From Mycolicibacterium holsaticum DSM 44478 = JCM 12374 (GTDB lineage Bacteria > Actinomycetota > Actinomycetes > Mycobacteriales > Mycobacteriaceae), in the NCBI RefSeq assembly GCF_019645835.1, contig NZ_CP080998.1, forward strand, positions 1,860,001 to 1,924,000: a DNA stretch of 64,000 nucleotides, given 5' to 3'. A model generated the notes under the pieces. That model worked only from the letters and a program-made list of their open reading frames with translations. It had not been told where the DNA came from and did not search any database. Positions 39,390 through 49,160 of the stretch are shown here, piece by piece. Each line of letters begins with the position of its first letter. Position 1 is the stretch's first letter. A program made the position numbers and the translations under genes.

Positions 39390-40763
39390 ATGTCGTCCAA
39401 AGTGGGAACCCCGCGAATTGCATCCGAGTGGTGGGCTGCGTTTTTGGTTGTCGGATTGACCGTCGCAGTCGCGGTCTGTATGGGCGCGTTCAACCGGTCG
39501 TTCACGCCGACGGTGCCCGTCACATTGACTTCGGAGCGCGCGGGGCTGGTGATGGAACCGTACGCAAAGGTGAAGATGCGTGGGGTTCAGGTCGGGCGTG
39601 TCGCCATGATCTCCGGTGCGTCCGACGCGGTGACCCTTCGGCTAGAGATCGACCCCGACCAGGTCAAATACATCCCGGCCAACGTCGAAGCCCGTATTGA
39701 CGCCACATCGCTGTTCGGGTCGAAGTTCGTCGACCTGGTGTATCCCAGAAACCCGGATCCGCAACGACTTTCCGCAGGTGCGGTTCTGGAGTCGAAGAAC
39801 GTCTCCGTCGAGGTGAACACCGTCTTCCAAAACTTGGTGGAGCTGATCAACCAGATCGATCCGGCGAAGTTGAATGCGATTCTGGCGGCGTTCGCCGAGG
39901 GGGTGCGCGGCCAGGGTGAACGCATGGGGGAGGCCACGACAGCCGCAAATGAGGTACTGATCGCGCTTAATCCGCGATCCGAGACAATGCGTGCGAACTG
40001 GCGAGCAATCGAAGAGGTCAGCGACACCTACAGCGCGGCCGCGCAGGACATCATCGATACCCTCGGGGCCGCAACAACCACGAGCGTGACGTTGACTGAT
40101 CAGGCCCGGCAGCTCGACGCACTGCTGCTTGGCGTTGTGGGCATGTCGCGCAGCGGGATCAACGTTCTGGGCCCGAGCAAGGACAGTTTGATCAGAGCCG
40201 TCAATCTGATCGAGCCGACCACGAACCTGCTGATGAAATACAACCCGTCATTGACCTGCCTTCTCGTGGGCGCCCAGAACACCCTCGACGGCGGGCTGCG
40301 GCACTACGTCGGTGGCGGCAACGGCAAGTCGCTCATCATGGACGCGGCGTTGCTCATGGGTGACGACCCGTACCGATATCCGCAGAACCTACCCGTCATC
40401 GCCGCCAAGGGCGGACCCGGCGGCAAGCCCGGTTGCGGATCGCTTCCCGACGTCGCCCAGAGCTGGCCTGTGCGCTACCTGGTGGCCAACACCGGGTTCG
40501 GGGCCGGCCTAGACGTCCGTCCCAATCCCGGGATCGGCTTCCCCGGGTGGGCCAACTACCTGCCGGTCACTCGGGCGGTGCCCGAACCGCCGAGCATCCG
40601 CTATCCGGGCGGCCCGGCTCCCGGTCCTTTTCCGTACTTCGGTGCGCCGCCCTACGGTGCCCCGCTGTACGGACCCGACGGCACGCCGCTGTACCCGGGC
40701 GTTCCCCCGCATCCGCCACCCGGGCCGGGGCCCACCGATCACGGGGAAGCGCCGCCATCGTGA
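39390..40763 (+). CDS. mceA: Mce family protein A
   Basis: 457 residues. One N-terminal helix (about residues 13-33) anchors the protein; the MCE domain follows (VPVTLTSERAGLVMEPYAKVKMRGVQVGRV). A long helical part and a Pro/Gly-rich C-terminus (PPYGAPLYGPDG and so on) complete the usual MceA layout. The ATG at 39390 follows the yrbEB stop by four bases and is preferred over an upstream ATG inside yrbEB. In Mce hexamers the A-F proteins form the tube that carries hydrophobic substrate across the periplasm. Confidence 0.92.
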   Translation: MSSKVGTPRIASEWWAAFLVVGLTVAVAVCMGAFNRSFTPTVPVTLTSERAGLVMEPYAKVKMRGVQVGRVAMISGASDAVTLRLEIDPDQVKYIPANVEARIDATSLFGSKFVDLVYPRNPDPQRLSAGAVLESKNVSVEVNTVFQNLVELINQIDPAKLNAILAAFAEGVRGQGERMGEATTAANEVLIALNPRSETMRANWRAIEEVSDTYSAAAQDIIDTLGAATTTSVTLTDQARQLDALLLGVVGMSRSGINVLGPSKDSLIRAVNLIEPTTNLLMKYNPSLTCLLVGAQNTLDGGLRHYVGGGNGKSLIMDAALLMGDDPYRYPQNLPVIAAKGGPGGKPGCGSLPDVAQSWPVRYLVANTGFGAGLDVRPNPGIGFPGWANYLPVTRAVPEPPSIRYPGGPAPGPFPYFGAPPYGAPLYGPDGTPLYPGVPPHPPPGPGPTDHGEAPPS

Positions 40764-40811
40764 TCACGCCGACGCTGCTCAGTCAGCACCATTTGGAAGA
40801 GGTGAATCGCC

Positions 40812-41840
40812 TTGCGACGTAGTATGTCCGGGCTTCTGATCCGCCTGGCAATCTTCTTCGTTGTGTGCGCGTTGGGCGCTTTCGGCCTGATCGCCATCTT
40901 CGCGCAGCTCAGGTTCCAGGAGGAGAGCACCTACCACGCCTCCTTCAGCGCGGTGACCGGGCTGGAGAACGGCAACTTCGTCCGCATCGCCGGCGTCGAG
41001 GTCGGCAAAGTGAAACACATTGCGATCCAGGATGATTCCACCGCGTTGGTCGAATTCAGTGCCGACGAATCCGTGATCTTGACGGAGGGCAGCCGGGCAG
41101 TCATCCGATACGACAACCTGATCGGAGGACGCTATTTGTCGTTGGAGGACGGCGCCGGTGGAACCAGGAAGCTCATCCCTGGTGACACGATCCCGATGAC
41201 CCAGACCGCGCCGGCACTCGATCTCGACGCGTTGATCGGTGGATTCCGGCCGCTGTTTCGAGCGTTGGAACCCGATCAAGTAAATGCGTTGGCGGGCCAG
41301 CTGATCTCGGCGTTTGAGGGGCAGGGGCCCACGATCGGGTCGATTCTCACCCAGACCGCTGCACTGACCAACACGCTGGCCGATCGGGACGAACTGATCG
41401 GACAGGTCGTCGTCAACCTGAATACGGTGCTGGGTTCTCTCGGCGATCACACCGACAAGTTCGACAAGGCTGTGGACTCGCTGTCGGAGCTCGTGCACGG
41501 GCTCGAGAAGCGCAAGCAGGACATCAGCACTGGGATGGCGCACGCCAACGAGGGCGCCCGCAGTATTGCCGGCCTGCTCGCCGAGGCCCGTGAGCCACTC
41601 AAGAAGGTGGTTACCGAAACCGACCGTACGGCAGGAACCGTGCTGGCCGATCACGAGTACTTCGACGACCTGCTCACGACACTTCCGGACGCCTACCGCG
41701 TGCTGGGCAGACAGGCGATCTACGGCGACTTCTTCAGCTTTTACATGTGTGAAGTGGTTCTGAAGTTGAACGGTAAAGGCGGCCAGCCTGTTTACGTCAA
41801 AGTCGCCAGTCAATCCACAGGCAGGTGCACCCCACGATGA
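40812..41840 (+). CDS. mceB: Mce family protein B
   Basis: 342 residues with an N-terminal helix (MSGLLIRLAIFFVVCALGAF) and MCE domain (YHASFSAVTGLENGNFVRIAGVEVGKV). TTG at 40812 is used with GGAAGAGG nine bases upstream; ATG at 40824 is the alternative. The protein is compact, without a proline-rich tail, as is usual for MceB. Its stop overlaps mceC (ATGA). Confidence 0.9.
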   Translation: MRRSMSGLLIRLAIFFVVCALGAFGLIAIFAQLRFQEESTYHASFSAVTGLENGNFVRIAGVEVGKVKHIAIQDDSTALVEFSADESVILTEGSRAVIRYDNLIGGRYLSLEDGAGGTRKLIPGDTIPMTQTAPALDLDALIGGFRPLFRALEPDQVNALAGQLISAFEGQGPTIGSILTQTAALTNTLADRDELIGQVVVNLNTVLGSLGDHTDKFDKAVDSLSELVHGLEKRKQDISTGMAHANEGARSIAGLLAEAREPLKKVVTETDRTAGTVLADHEYFDDLLTTLPDAYRVLGRQAIYGDFFSFYMCEVVLKLNGKGGQPVYVKVASQSTGRCTPR

Positions 41841-43087
41841 AGCCCTTCAGGGAACGCAACCCGATCACCATCGGCGCCGTCGCGCTGACCTCGGTCGCAC
41901 TCATCGCCGTCGGTGCCTTCAACTTCAACAAGCTGCCGTTCCTCACCTCCGACACGACGTACTCCGCGTACTTCGACGAGGCGGGCGGTCTGACGACCGG
42001 CGCCCCAGTGCAGGTATCGGGCTTTCGCGCTGGGCAGGTGCGCAGGATCGAACTCAAACCCGACGGCGTGCTGGTCACCTTCTCCGTCGCTGACAACATC
42101 CGGCTAGGGGAGCGAACCGAGGCCGCCATCAAGACAATCGGCCTGCTGGGTAACAAAGTTGTCGGGATTACGCCGCGCGGGGATGGCCGATTGTCCGGCA
42201 CCATCCCGATCGAGCGGACCACCTCGCCCTACCAGCTTCCCGACGCCATCGGCGACCTGACGGCGACCATCAGCGGCCTGGACACCGGCCAGTTATCCGA
42301 TTCGTTGCGGACACTGAGCGATACATTGCGCGACACCCCACCGCAGCTGAAGGTCGCGGTCGACGGCGTCGCCCGGTTCTCCGAAACCCTCAACCGACGC
42401 GACACACACCTGCGTGAGCTACTGGCGAACGCCCGCAAGGCCACCGGGGTGTTGGCTGGGCGTACCGACCAGATCGTGGGGCTCATCTCCGACACCAACG
42501 CCATGCTTGTGCAACTGCAAAGCCAAAGCGCTGCACTGGACCAGATCTCCGGCAACATCTCGGCACTGGCCGATCAGATTCTCGGGTTCATCACCGAGAA
42601 CCGGTCGACCATGAAACCGGCGCTCGACAAGTTGAACGGAGTGCTCGCAACAATCGACAACCGCAAAGCCGAAGTGCGGGAAGCATTCCGCGGCCTGTCC
42701 GCGTACGTGATGGCGCTCAGCGAATCGGTGAGCTCCGGGCCGTTCTTCAACGCCTACGTCGCCAACTTGTTGCCCGGTCAGTTCGTACAACCGTTCGTCG
42801 ATGCCGCCTTCTCCGACTTGGGTTTGGATCCGAACGTGCTTGCGCCCTCGGAGCGTACCGATCCGCAGGTCGGCCAGCCCGGCACGCCGGCGTTGCCGGT
42901 GCCCTTTCCGCGCACCGGGCAGGGCGGCGAGCCGCGGCTACATCTGCCCGACGCCATCACCGGTAAACCCGGTGATCCGCGCTATCCGTACCGCGAGCCG
43001 CTACCGCCGCCGCCACCGGGCGGACCGCCGCCAGGGCCTCCGGCGCAGCCGTCGGCCGAACACGCTTCCGGGCAGGGTGACCGATGA
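41837..43087 (+). CDS. mceC: Mce family protein C
   Basis: 416 residues from the ATG that overlaps the mceB stop (MKPFRERNPITIGAVAL is the typical MceC start); a GTG at 41825 is less likely. The MCE domain spans about residues 35-115 (YSAYFDEAGGLTTGAPVQVSGFRAGQV). The C-terminus is Pro-rich (PLPPPPPGGPPPGPP). Stop coupled to mceD (ATGA). Confidence 0.91.
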   Translation: MKPFRERNPITIGAVALTSVALIAVGAFNFNKLPFLTSDTTYSAYFDEAGGLTTGAPVQVSGFRAGQVRRIELKPDGVLVTFSVADNIRLGERTEAAIKTIGLLGNKVVGITPRGDGRLSGTIPIERTTSPYQLPDAIGDLTATISGLDTGQLSDSLRTLSDTLRDTPPQLKVAVDGVARFSETLNRRDTHLRELLANARKATGVLAGRTDQIVGLISDTNAMLVQLQSQSAALDQISGNISALADQILGFITENRSTMKPALDKLNGVLATIDNRKAEVREAFRGLSAYVMALSESVSSGPFFNAYVANLLPGQFVQPFVDAAFSDLGLDPNVLAPSERTDPQVGQPGTPALPVPFPRTGQGGEPRLHLPDAITGKPGDPRYPYREPLPPPPPGGPPPGPPAQPSAEHASGQGDR

Positions 43088-44412
43088 GCAGGGCACACAC
43101 GCGTATCGGCGTAATCATGGCCTTGATTGTTTCCCTGGTCGGCGCGGCGGCCCTGTTGATTGGGTCCGCGCGGGAGACGAACCGCACCCGTGTGGTGGCG
43201 TACTTCCAGAACAGCAACGGCGTCTTCGTCGGCGATGACGTCCGGATCCGAGGCGTCACTGTCGGCAAGATCGACGCCATCGAACCGCAACCCACGACGG
43301 TGAAGATCACGTTCTGGGTGGATGGCTCCTATCCCGTTCCGGCCGACGTCAAGGCAGTGATTCTGTCGCCAACACTGGTGACAGCAAGGTCAATTCAGCT
43401 CACCCCGCCGTATCGGTCAGGCCCGACCCTGCCCGACGATGCGGTGATCGGTGAAGACCGCACTGCGGTACCGATGGAGTGGGACGACTTCCGCGGTCAA
43501 CTCGAACGGCTCACCGAGGCGCTGGAGCCCACCGAAGCAGGTGGTGTCAGCACCCTGGGCTCTTTCGTCAACACCACGGCTGAGAACCTGAGGGGGCAGG
43601 GACCGGCGATTCGCGATGCGATCATCAAACTTTCGCAGGCGCTGTCGTCTCTCGGTGATCACAGCGACGACATGTTCACCAGCGTCAAGAATCTGTCTTC
43701 GCTGGTGTCGGCGTTGCAGGACAGTACGGTGCTGATACGACAGCTCAACAGGAACCTTGCGTCTGTCACGGGACTGCTGGCCGACGACCCCGGCGAAGTG
43801 GCGCACGCCATCGAGGACATGAATTCTGTCCTTGGCGAGGTGAAAACGTTCGTTGCCGACAACCGCGAAAGTATCGGCACGACGTCGGAGAAGTTGGCGT
43901 CAGTGTCCCAGGTGCTGGTCGACAGCATCGACGACATCAAGCAGTTCCTGCACGCCGCTCCCACGGGACAGGCCAACCTGATCAACTCGTATCAACCCGC
44001 CCAGGGCACCCTCAGCGGAGCGTTGTCGGCCAACAACTTCAGCGATCCCATCACCTTTCTGTGCGGCGCGATACAGGCCGCATCACGGCTGAACGCTGAA
44101 CAGTCGTCGAAACTGTGTGTGCAGTATCTGGCGCCGATCGTGAAGAACCGCCAGTACAACTTTCTGCCGCTCGGGCTCAACCCATTCGTCGGCGCCAGCG
44201 TACGTCCCAACGAAGTCACCTACAGCGAGGACTGGATGCGGCCGGATTACGTTCCACCCCAACCGATACCGCAGGTGGATCACTCCTCGCCCCTGCCCGC
44301 CGAGGTCCCTTTGCCTGATGCGGCGATACCGGGCGCGGAGCAACCGGGGCGGCAAACCGATCCGGGCGCCGGGTTACCCGGAATGATGGTTCCGCCCGAG
44401 GCGGCACCATGA
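43084..44412 (+). CDS. mceD: Mce family protein D
   Basis: 442 residues. N-terminal helix IGVIMALIVSLVGAAALLIG, then the MCE domain (VVAYFQNSNGVFVGDDVRIRGVTVGKI), a long coiled-coil-rich middle, and a Pro-rich end (PPQPIPQVDHSSPLPAEVPL). Coupled to mceC and mceE by ATGA overlaps on both sides. Motif order and length are as in other MceD proteins. Confidence 0.91.
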   Translation: MSRAHTRIGVIMALIVSLVGAAALLIGSARETNRTRVVAYFQNSNGVFVGDDVRIRGVTVGKIDAIEPQPTTVKITFWVDGSYPVPADVKAVILSPTLVTARSIQLTPPYRSGPTLPDDAVIGEDRTAVPMEWDDFRGQLERLTEALEPTEAGGVSTLGSFVNTTAENLRGQGPAIRDAIIKLSQALSSLGDHSDDMFTSVKNLSSLVSALQDSTVLIRQLNRNLASVTGLLADDPGEVAHAIEDMNSVLGEVKTFVADNRESIGTTSEKLASVSQVLVDSIDDIKQFLHAAPTGQANLINSYQPAQGTLSGALSANNFSDPITFLCGAIQAASRLNAEQSSKLCVQYLAPIVKNRQYNFLPLGLNPFVGASVRPNEVTYSEDWMRPDYVPPQPIPQVDHSSPLPAEVPLPDAAIPGAEQPGRQTDPGAGLPGMMVPPEAAP

Positions 44413-45548
44413 CGCGGGCACGACGGTGGCGAACCGCCGGTGTGGCGGCAGCGCTCGTGTTGAGCACAGTGTTGTCCGGGTGCGGTTGGCGTGGATTGAA
44501 CGCCCTTCCGCTGCCCGGCACTCAAGGTCGTGGCCCGGGCTCCTTCACGATCCAGGCGCAGATGCCCGATGTGCACAACATTCAGCAGAATTCGCGCGTC
44601 CGCGTGGGCGACGTGAACGTCGGCACGGTCACCACGATCGAACGACAAGGTTGGCACGCCCTGGTGACGATCAGGCTCAACGGCGACGTCAACGTCCCCG
44701 CCAACGCCACGATCTCGGTCGGGCAGACCAGCCTGTTGGGATCGCTGCACATCGAACTCGCACCGCCGACCGACACGCCGCCACAGGGCAGGCTGCGCCA
44801 AGGGTCCGTGATCCCCCTGTCGTCGGGCCGCGCTTATCCGTCGACCGAACAGACACTCGCCGCGGCGTCACTGCTGCTCAACGGCGGCGGAATCGGACAG
44901 GTTCACGACATCACCAAGGCATTGAGCACCGCATTCGCCGGCCGCGAAGACGATCTGCGGAGCCTGCTGGTGCAGCTGGACACGTTCATGGACCGGGCGA
45001 ACGATCAAACCAGCGACATCATCGCTGCCACCGAAAGTTTCAACCGGCTCGTCGGACAGTTCGCTGCGCAGCAACCCGTCGTCGACGAGGCGCTCGAAGC
45101 GATCCCAGATGGCCTGGCAGTCCTCAACAGCCAGCGCGACAACCTTGTCGAGGTATTCGATCAGTTGGGCAAGTTCAACGCGCTGGCCGCCGACTCGGTC
45201 CACCAAACCCGCGCCGCGCTGGTTCAGGAACTCAAAGACCTCGGCCCGGTGCTCGAGTCGCTTGCGAACGCCGGGCCCGCCTTGACGCGTTCGCTCGACC
45301 TACTGACCACCTATCCCTTCCCGAAGGACACGCTGACCAAGTGGATGCGCGGCGACTACGCCAACGTGACCGTCGTCGCGGACCTGACCCTCAGCCGGAT
45401 GGACTCGGCTTTGTTCACCGGAACTCGCTGGGAGGGCGACCTCACGGAGTTGGAACTGCAATGGGGTCGCACCATCGGCCAGCTGCCCAGCCCCTACACG
45501 GCAAGTAACCCGCTGATGGCGCCTTACCGCTGGGATCAGGGGCCTTAA
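44409..45548 (+). CDS. mceE: Mce family lipoprotein E (LprK-like)
   Basis: 379 residues. A signal peptide with lipobox LSGC (Cys near residue 26) marks it as the lipoprotein member of the set, equivalent to LprK/MceE. The MCE domain follows (FTIQAQMPDVHNIQQNSRVRVGDVNVGTV). The ATG overlaps the mceD stop; one base separates its stop from mceF. Confidence 0.92.
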   Translation: MTRARRWRTAGVAAALVLSTVLSGCGWRGLNALPLPGTQGRGPGSFTIQAQMPDVHNIQQNSRVRVGDVNVGTVTTIERQGWHALVTIRLNGDVNVPANATISVGQTSLLGSLHIELAPPTDTPPQGRLRQGSVIPLSSGRAYPSTEQTLAAASLLLNGGGIGQVHDITKALSTAFAGREDDLRSLLVQLDTFMDRANDQTSDIIAATESFNRLVGQFAAQQPVVDEALEAIPDGLAVLNSQRDNLVEVFDQLGKFNALAADSVHQTRAALVQELKDLGPVLESLANAGPALTRSLDLLTTYPFPKDTLTKWMRGDYANVTVVADLTLSRMDSALFTGTRWEGDLTELELQWGRTIGQLPSPYTASNPLMAPYRWDQGP

Positions 45549-45549
45549 C

Positions 45550-46977
45550 ATGCATCTCAACAGACGAGTCCAGTTGCAGCTGGTGTTCTTTGCCGTGATC
45601 TTCCTGTTCGCCGGCGGCGCCATGGCATTGACGTATCTCAGAGTGCCGAATCTTCTTTTCGGCGCCGGCCAGTACCAGGTCACCGTGAACCTGCCCGCCG
45701 CCGCCGGGCTTTACGCCAATGCCAACGTCACCTACCGAGGCACCGAAGTCGGGCTCGTCAAGGATGTGCAGTTGAGCCCGACCGGCGTGGACGCCGTCCT
45801 CACCATGCAGACCGGCATTGACATACCCGCCGACCTGGATGCGCGCGTGCACAGCCAGACGGCGCTGGGGGAACAGTTCATCGCGCTCGTGCCGCGCAGC
45901 GATGGCGGCCCGATGCTGAAGAACGGCGACGTGATTCCCGTCGACCGCACAACGGTGCCTGCCGACATCAACGCGCTTCTGAGTGCGACCAACCGAGGCC
46001 TGCAAGCGATTCCGCACGACAACCTGAAGACGGCCATTGACGAAGCGTTCACCGCCGTGGGCGGTCTGGGTCCCGAACTGTCCCGGATTGTCAGATCCAG
46101 CACCACATTGGCCATCGATGCGCGCGACAACCTCGACGCGTTGACCACCCTGATCGACGAGTCTCAGCCGATTCTGGATACCCAGATCGACACCTCGGAG
46201 TCGATTCAGGCGTGGGCCGCCAACACCGCGCAGATCACCCGCCAGGTGCAGGAGAACGACGCGGCGCTGCGCGGCATTTTGGACACCGGTCCGGACGCCG
46301 CCGACGCGGTTCGCAGCATGCTTGATCGCGTGCAACCGACCCTGCCGGTTTTGATGGCGAACCTGGTCAGCGTCGCTGACGTGGCCGTCACCTACCAACC
46401 CAACTTGGAACAGCTCCTGGTGCTGACCCCACCGGGGCTGGAGATCCTGCAAGGCGCCGGCCTGGCGAACCGCGACACGAAACAGGACTACCGCGGGCTT
46501 TACCTGTCGTTCAACCTGAACCTCAACCTCCCGCCACCCTGTATGACCGGATATCTGCCGGCTCAACAGCGACGAGCACCCAGCGAGGTCGACTACCCCG
46601 ACCGTCCCGTCGGTGATCTGTACTGCCGGGTGCCACAGGACTCGCAGTTCAACGTGCGCGGCCTGCGCAACGTGCCCTGCGCCGCCCGCCCCGGCAAGCG
46701 CGCTCCGACAGCCAAAATGTGTGAGAGCGAAGAGGATTACGTGCCTCTCAACGACGGGTACAACTGGAAGGGCGACCCGAACGCCACGTTGTCCGGGCAG
46801 TCCGTTCCGCAACCTCGCCCCGAAACGCCGACGCCGGTAGCGATTGCGCAGTACGACCCGAACTCGGGCACCTATGTCGGATCCGACGGCCGCACCTACA
46901 CGCAGTCCAACCTCGCGCGCAGTGCGCCCGAGGGCCGGACATGGCAGCACATGCTGCTGCCTCCCACAGATCCGTGA
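45550..46977 (+). CDS. mceF: Mce family protein F
   Basis: 475 residues with the N-terminal anchor (LVFFAVIFLFAGGAMAL), the MCE domain (YQVTVNLPAAAGLYANANVTYRGTEVGLV) and a long C-terminal part with cysteines and a polar tail. It is the last gene of the operon: no Mas/Mam accessory genes follow, and the convergent aglA ends 85 bp away. The 85-bp gap contains a CGCG-TTTTCA-CGCG hairpin-like stretch that may be part of a terminator, but no clear U-run. Confidence 0.91.
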   Translation: MHLNRRVQLQLVFFAVIFLFAGGAMALTYLRVPNLLFGAGQYQVTVNLPAAAGLYANANVTYRGTEVGLVKDVQLSPTGVDAVLTMQTGIDIPADLDARVHSQTALGEQFIALVPRSDGGPMLKNGDVIPVDRTTVPADINALLSATNRGLQAIPHDNLKTAIDEAFTAVGGLGPELSRIVRSSTTLAIDARDNLDALTTLIDESQPILDTQIDTSESIQAWAANTAQITRQVQENDAALRGILDTGPDAADAVRSMLDRVQPTLPVLMANLVSVADVAVTYQPNLEQLLVLTPPGLEILQGAGLANRDTKQDYRGLYLSFNLNLNLPPPCMTGYLPAQQRRAPSEVDYPDRPVGDLYCRVPQDSQFNVRGLRNVPCAARPGKRAPTAKMCESEEDYVPLNDGYNWKGDPNATLSGQSVPQPRPETPTPVAIAQYDPNSGTYVGSDGRTYTQSNLARSAPEGRTWQHMLLPPTDP

Positions 46978-47062
46978 GCCCGATTCCGGCGCGCAGCCGC
47001 AAAAGGCCGCACCGGAGCGCGTTTTCACGCGATCTCTCGTCTGCTCGAGGGAAAATCGGAAA

Positions 47063-48628
47063 CTAGACCAGCCAGGCGGCGGTGTCGGGCGGCAGCTTGC
47101 CGTCGACCAAAGGGGCACTGGCCAACAGCACCTCGCCATCGGGCAGCGCGACGGCGGCGTCGCCCGCGTTGAGTACGCACACCAAGCCGCCGTCGCGCGC
47201 AAAGGCCACGCTATCGGCGGGGGAGTCGAGCCACGAAACCGTGCGACCCTCGAATTCGCTTCGCATGCGGCGCATTTCGATGGCACGACCGAAGAACGAC
47301 AGCGTGGATTCGGGGTCGTCGACCTGCTTCTCGACCGTCAGCGCCGCCCACTCGGGCGGAATCGGCAGCCACGTATCGGCATTGGTGGAGAACCCGAACG
47401 GCGGAGCCTCGCCTTCCCACGGCAGCGGCACCCGGCATGCGTCGCGTCCGCGCAGGGTGTGACCCGAGCGTTCCCAGATCGGGTCACGCAGCGCCTCGTC
47501 GGGCAGGTCGACGTTGGGCAGGCCGAGTTCCTCGCCGTTGTAGATAAAGACCGCGCCGGGCAGCGCCAGCATCAGCAGCGTCATGGCCAACGCCCGGGAC
47601 AGCCCGACCGGCCCGCCGCCGTAGCGGGTCGGCGGGCGATCGACATCGTGATTCGACAGTGTCCAGGTGGGCGTGGCAGCCACCAGATCCGCAGCGGCCA
47701 TGGAGTTCTCGATCGCGTCGCGAATCGCGGTCGCGTCGAAACGGGCCCGCAGTAGCCGGAAGTTGAAACCCAGGTGCAGTTCGTCGGGACGCACGTAGCG
47801 GGAGAACTGCTCGTTGTCGTAGACCCACACCTCACCGATCGCGACGGCGTGCGCGTAATCGTCGAACACCCGCCGGATCTGGCGGTGGATCTCGTGCACA
47901 CCGTCGTTGTTGAAGCGGGGGTCCTTGTCCATGTCCGCCAACAGCATTTCGGCCTTGGCGATCTCCATGTCCGGCAGCCCCGGCGGCTTGGCCATGCCGT
48001 GCGCGACGTCGATGCGGAACCCGTCCACGCCGCGCTCCATCCAGAACCGCAGCGTCTTCTCGAGGTCCTCGAACACCTCCGGGTTGTCCCAGTTGAGGTC
48101 GGGTTGTTCGGCGTCGAACAGATGCAGGTACCACTGCCCGGGTTTCCCGTCGGGCGCCACGACGCGGGTCCACGCGGGCCCGCCGAAGATCGACACCCAG
48201 TTGTTCGGCGGTTGGTTGCCGTCGGTCCCGGCGCCGTCGCGGAAGATGTAGCGTTCCCGCTCGGCGCCGCCCGGGCCGGCCCGCAGCGCCGCCTGAAACC
48301 ACGGATGCTGTGAGCTGGTGTGGTTGGGTACCAGATCCATCGTGATCTTGATGCCGCGGTCATGGGCGGCCTCGATCAGCCGATCCAGCGCGCCCAGGCC
48401 GCCGAACAGCGGATCCACATCGCGCGCGTCGGCCACGTCATAGCCGTGGTCGGCCATCGGCGAGACCATCACCGGGTTGAGCCAGATCGCGTCGACGCCG
48501 AGCCGCTGCAGATGGTCCAGCCGGGCCGTGACGCCGTCGAGGTCGCCGACACCGTCGCCGTCGCTGTCGCGGAACGACCGCGGATACACCTGATAGAAGA
48601 CGGCCGAAGACCACCACGGTGCGGGCAT
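47063..48628 (-). CDS. aglA: Alpha-glucosidase AglA (GH13)
   Basis: 521 residues. GH13 catalytic barrel: WWSSAVFYQVYPRSFRDSDGDGVGDLDGV at the N-terminus, nucleophile in DGFRIDVAHGMA, acid/base in AIGEVWVYD and the transition-state Asp in LSNHDVDRPPTRYGG. It hydrolyses terminal alpha-1,4-glucosidic bonds in the cytoplasm. The ATG at 48628 touches the glbO stop, so both genes are read together. It corresponds to Rv2471 and marks the return to backbone order after the accessory block. Confidence 0.93.
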   Translation of the reverse strand: MPAPWWSSAVFYQVYPRSFRDSDGDGVGDLDGVTARLDHLQRLGVDAIWLNPVMVSPMADHGYDVADARDVDPLFGGLGALDRLIEAAHDRGIKITMDLVPNHTSSQHPWFQAALRAGPGGAERERYIFRDGAGTDGNQPPNNWVSIFGGPAWTRVVAPDGKPGQWYLHLFDAEQPDLNWDNPEVFEDLEKTLRFWMERGVDGFRIDVAHGMAKPPGLPDMEIAKAEMLLADMDKDPRFNNDGVHEIHRQIRRVFDDYAHAVAIGEVWVYDNEQFSRYVRPDELHLGFNFRLLRARFDATAIRDAIENSMAAADLVAATPTWTLSNHDVDRPPTRYGGGPVGLSRALAMTLLMLALPGAVFIYNGEELGLPNVDLPDEALRDPIWERSGHTLRGRDACRVPLPWEGEAPPFGFSTNADTWLPIPPEWAALTVEKQVDDPESTLSFFGRAIEMRRMRSEFEGRTVSWLDSPADSVAFARDGGLVCVLNAGDAAVALPDGEVLLASAPLVDGKLPPDTAAWLV

Positions 48629-49023
48629 CAGAACGGCGAATTCACCAACGAGTCGGCGGCCATTTCCAGGTAGTCCAGCAGCTGCTTGCGATGCGCGTCG
48701 TCGAGCGTCTGGGTATCGATCTCCGAGATCGCGGTGTGCATGCAGCGCAGCCACGCGTCGCGTTCCAGGTACCCGATGCGGAACGGGACGTGGCGCATCC
48801 GTAGCCGCGGATGGCCCCGGCGGTCGGAGTAGGTGTGCGGCCCGCCCCAGTACTGCTCGAGGAACATCCTCAGCCGCTCCTCGGCGCCGTCCATGTCGCC
48901 CTCGGGGTAGAGCGGGTACAGGATCTCGTCGTCACGCACCAGCTGGTAGAACCGCGAGACGATCGCGCGGAACGTCTCGTGGCCACCGACCTGGTCGTAG
49001 AAGGACAGTTGGGGCTGTGTCAC
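48628..49023 (-). CDS. glbO: Group II truncated haemoglobin GlbO
   Basis: 131 residues, the usual trHbO size. Heme-pocket residues are in place: tyrosine in the CD region ([10 protein letters not shown]), proximal His in [10 protein letters not shown] and the G8 tryptophan in RDAWLRCMH. The protein binds oxygen and peroxide and is linked to aerobic metabolism. It is the first gene of a pair with aglA, as in M. tuberculosis (Rv2470). Confidence 0.95.
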   Translation of the reverse strand: MTQPQLSFYDQVGGHETFRAIVSRFYQLVRDDEILYPLYPEGDMDGAEERLRMFLEQYWGGPHTYSDRRGHPRLRMRHVPFRIGYLERDAWLRCMHTAISEIDTQTLDDAHRKQLLDYLEMAADSLVNSPF

Positions 49024-49160
49024 GCCACCATTGTGTCTTGTCGCCGGATATGGCTGGTCAGGCGGTCGTCACCACCTGTTCGTCGGGGTGAGCTGCGAAC
49101 ACGGCAGGAAAGACCGTGCGATCGAGCCGAAACCAGGGTTTACTGTGCGTCGGAGGACGT

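Noticed and set aside
40187..40196. TTTGATCAGA inside mceA
   Set aside because: One mismatch, within coding sequence, no second copy at 52 bp; taken as chance.
45442..47286. Long open frame on the minus strand opposite mceE-mceF
   Set aside because: It is antisense to strongly supported Mce genes and shows no protein family; a GC-rich shadow frame.
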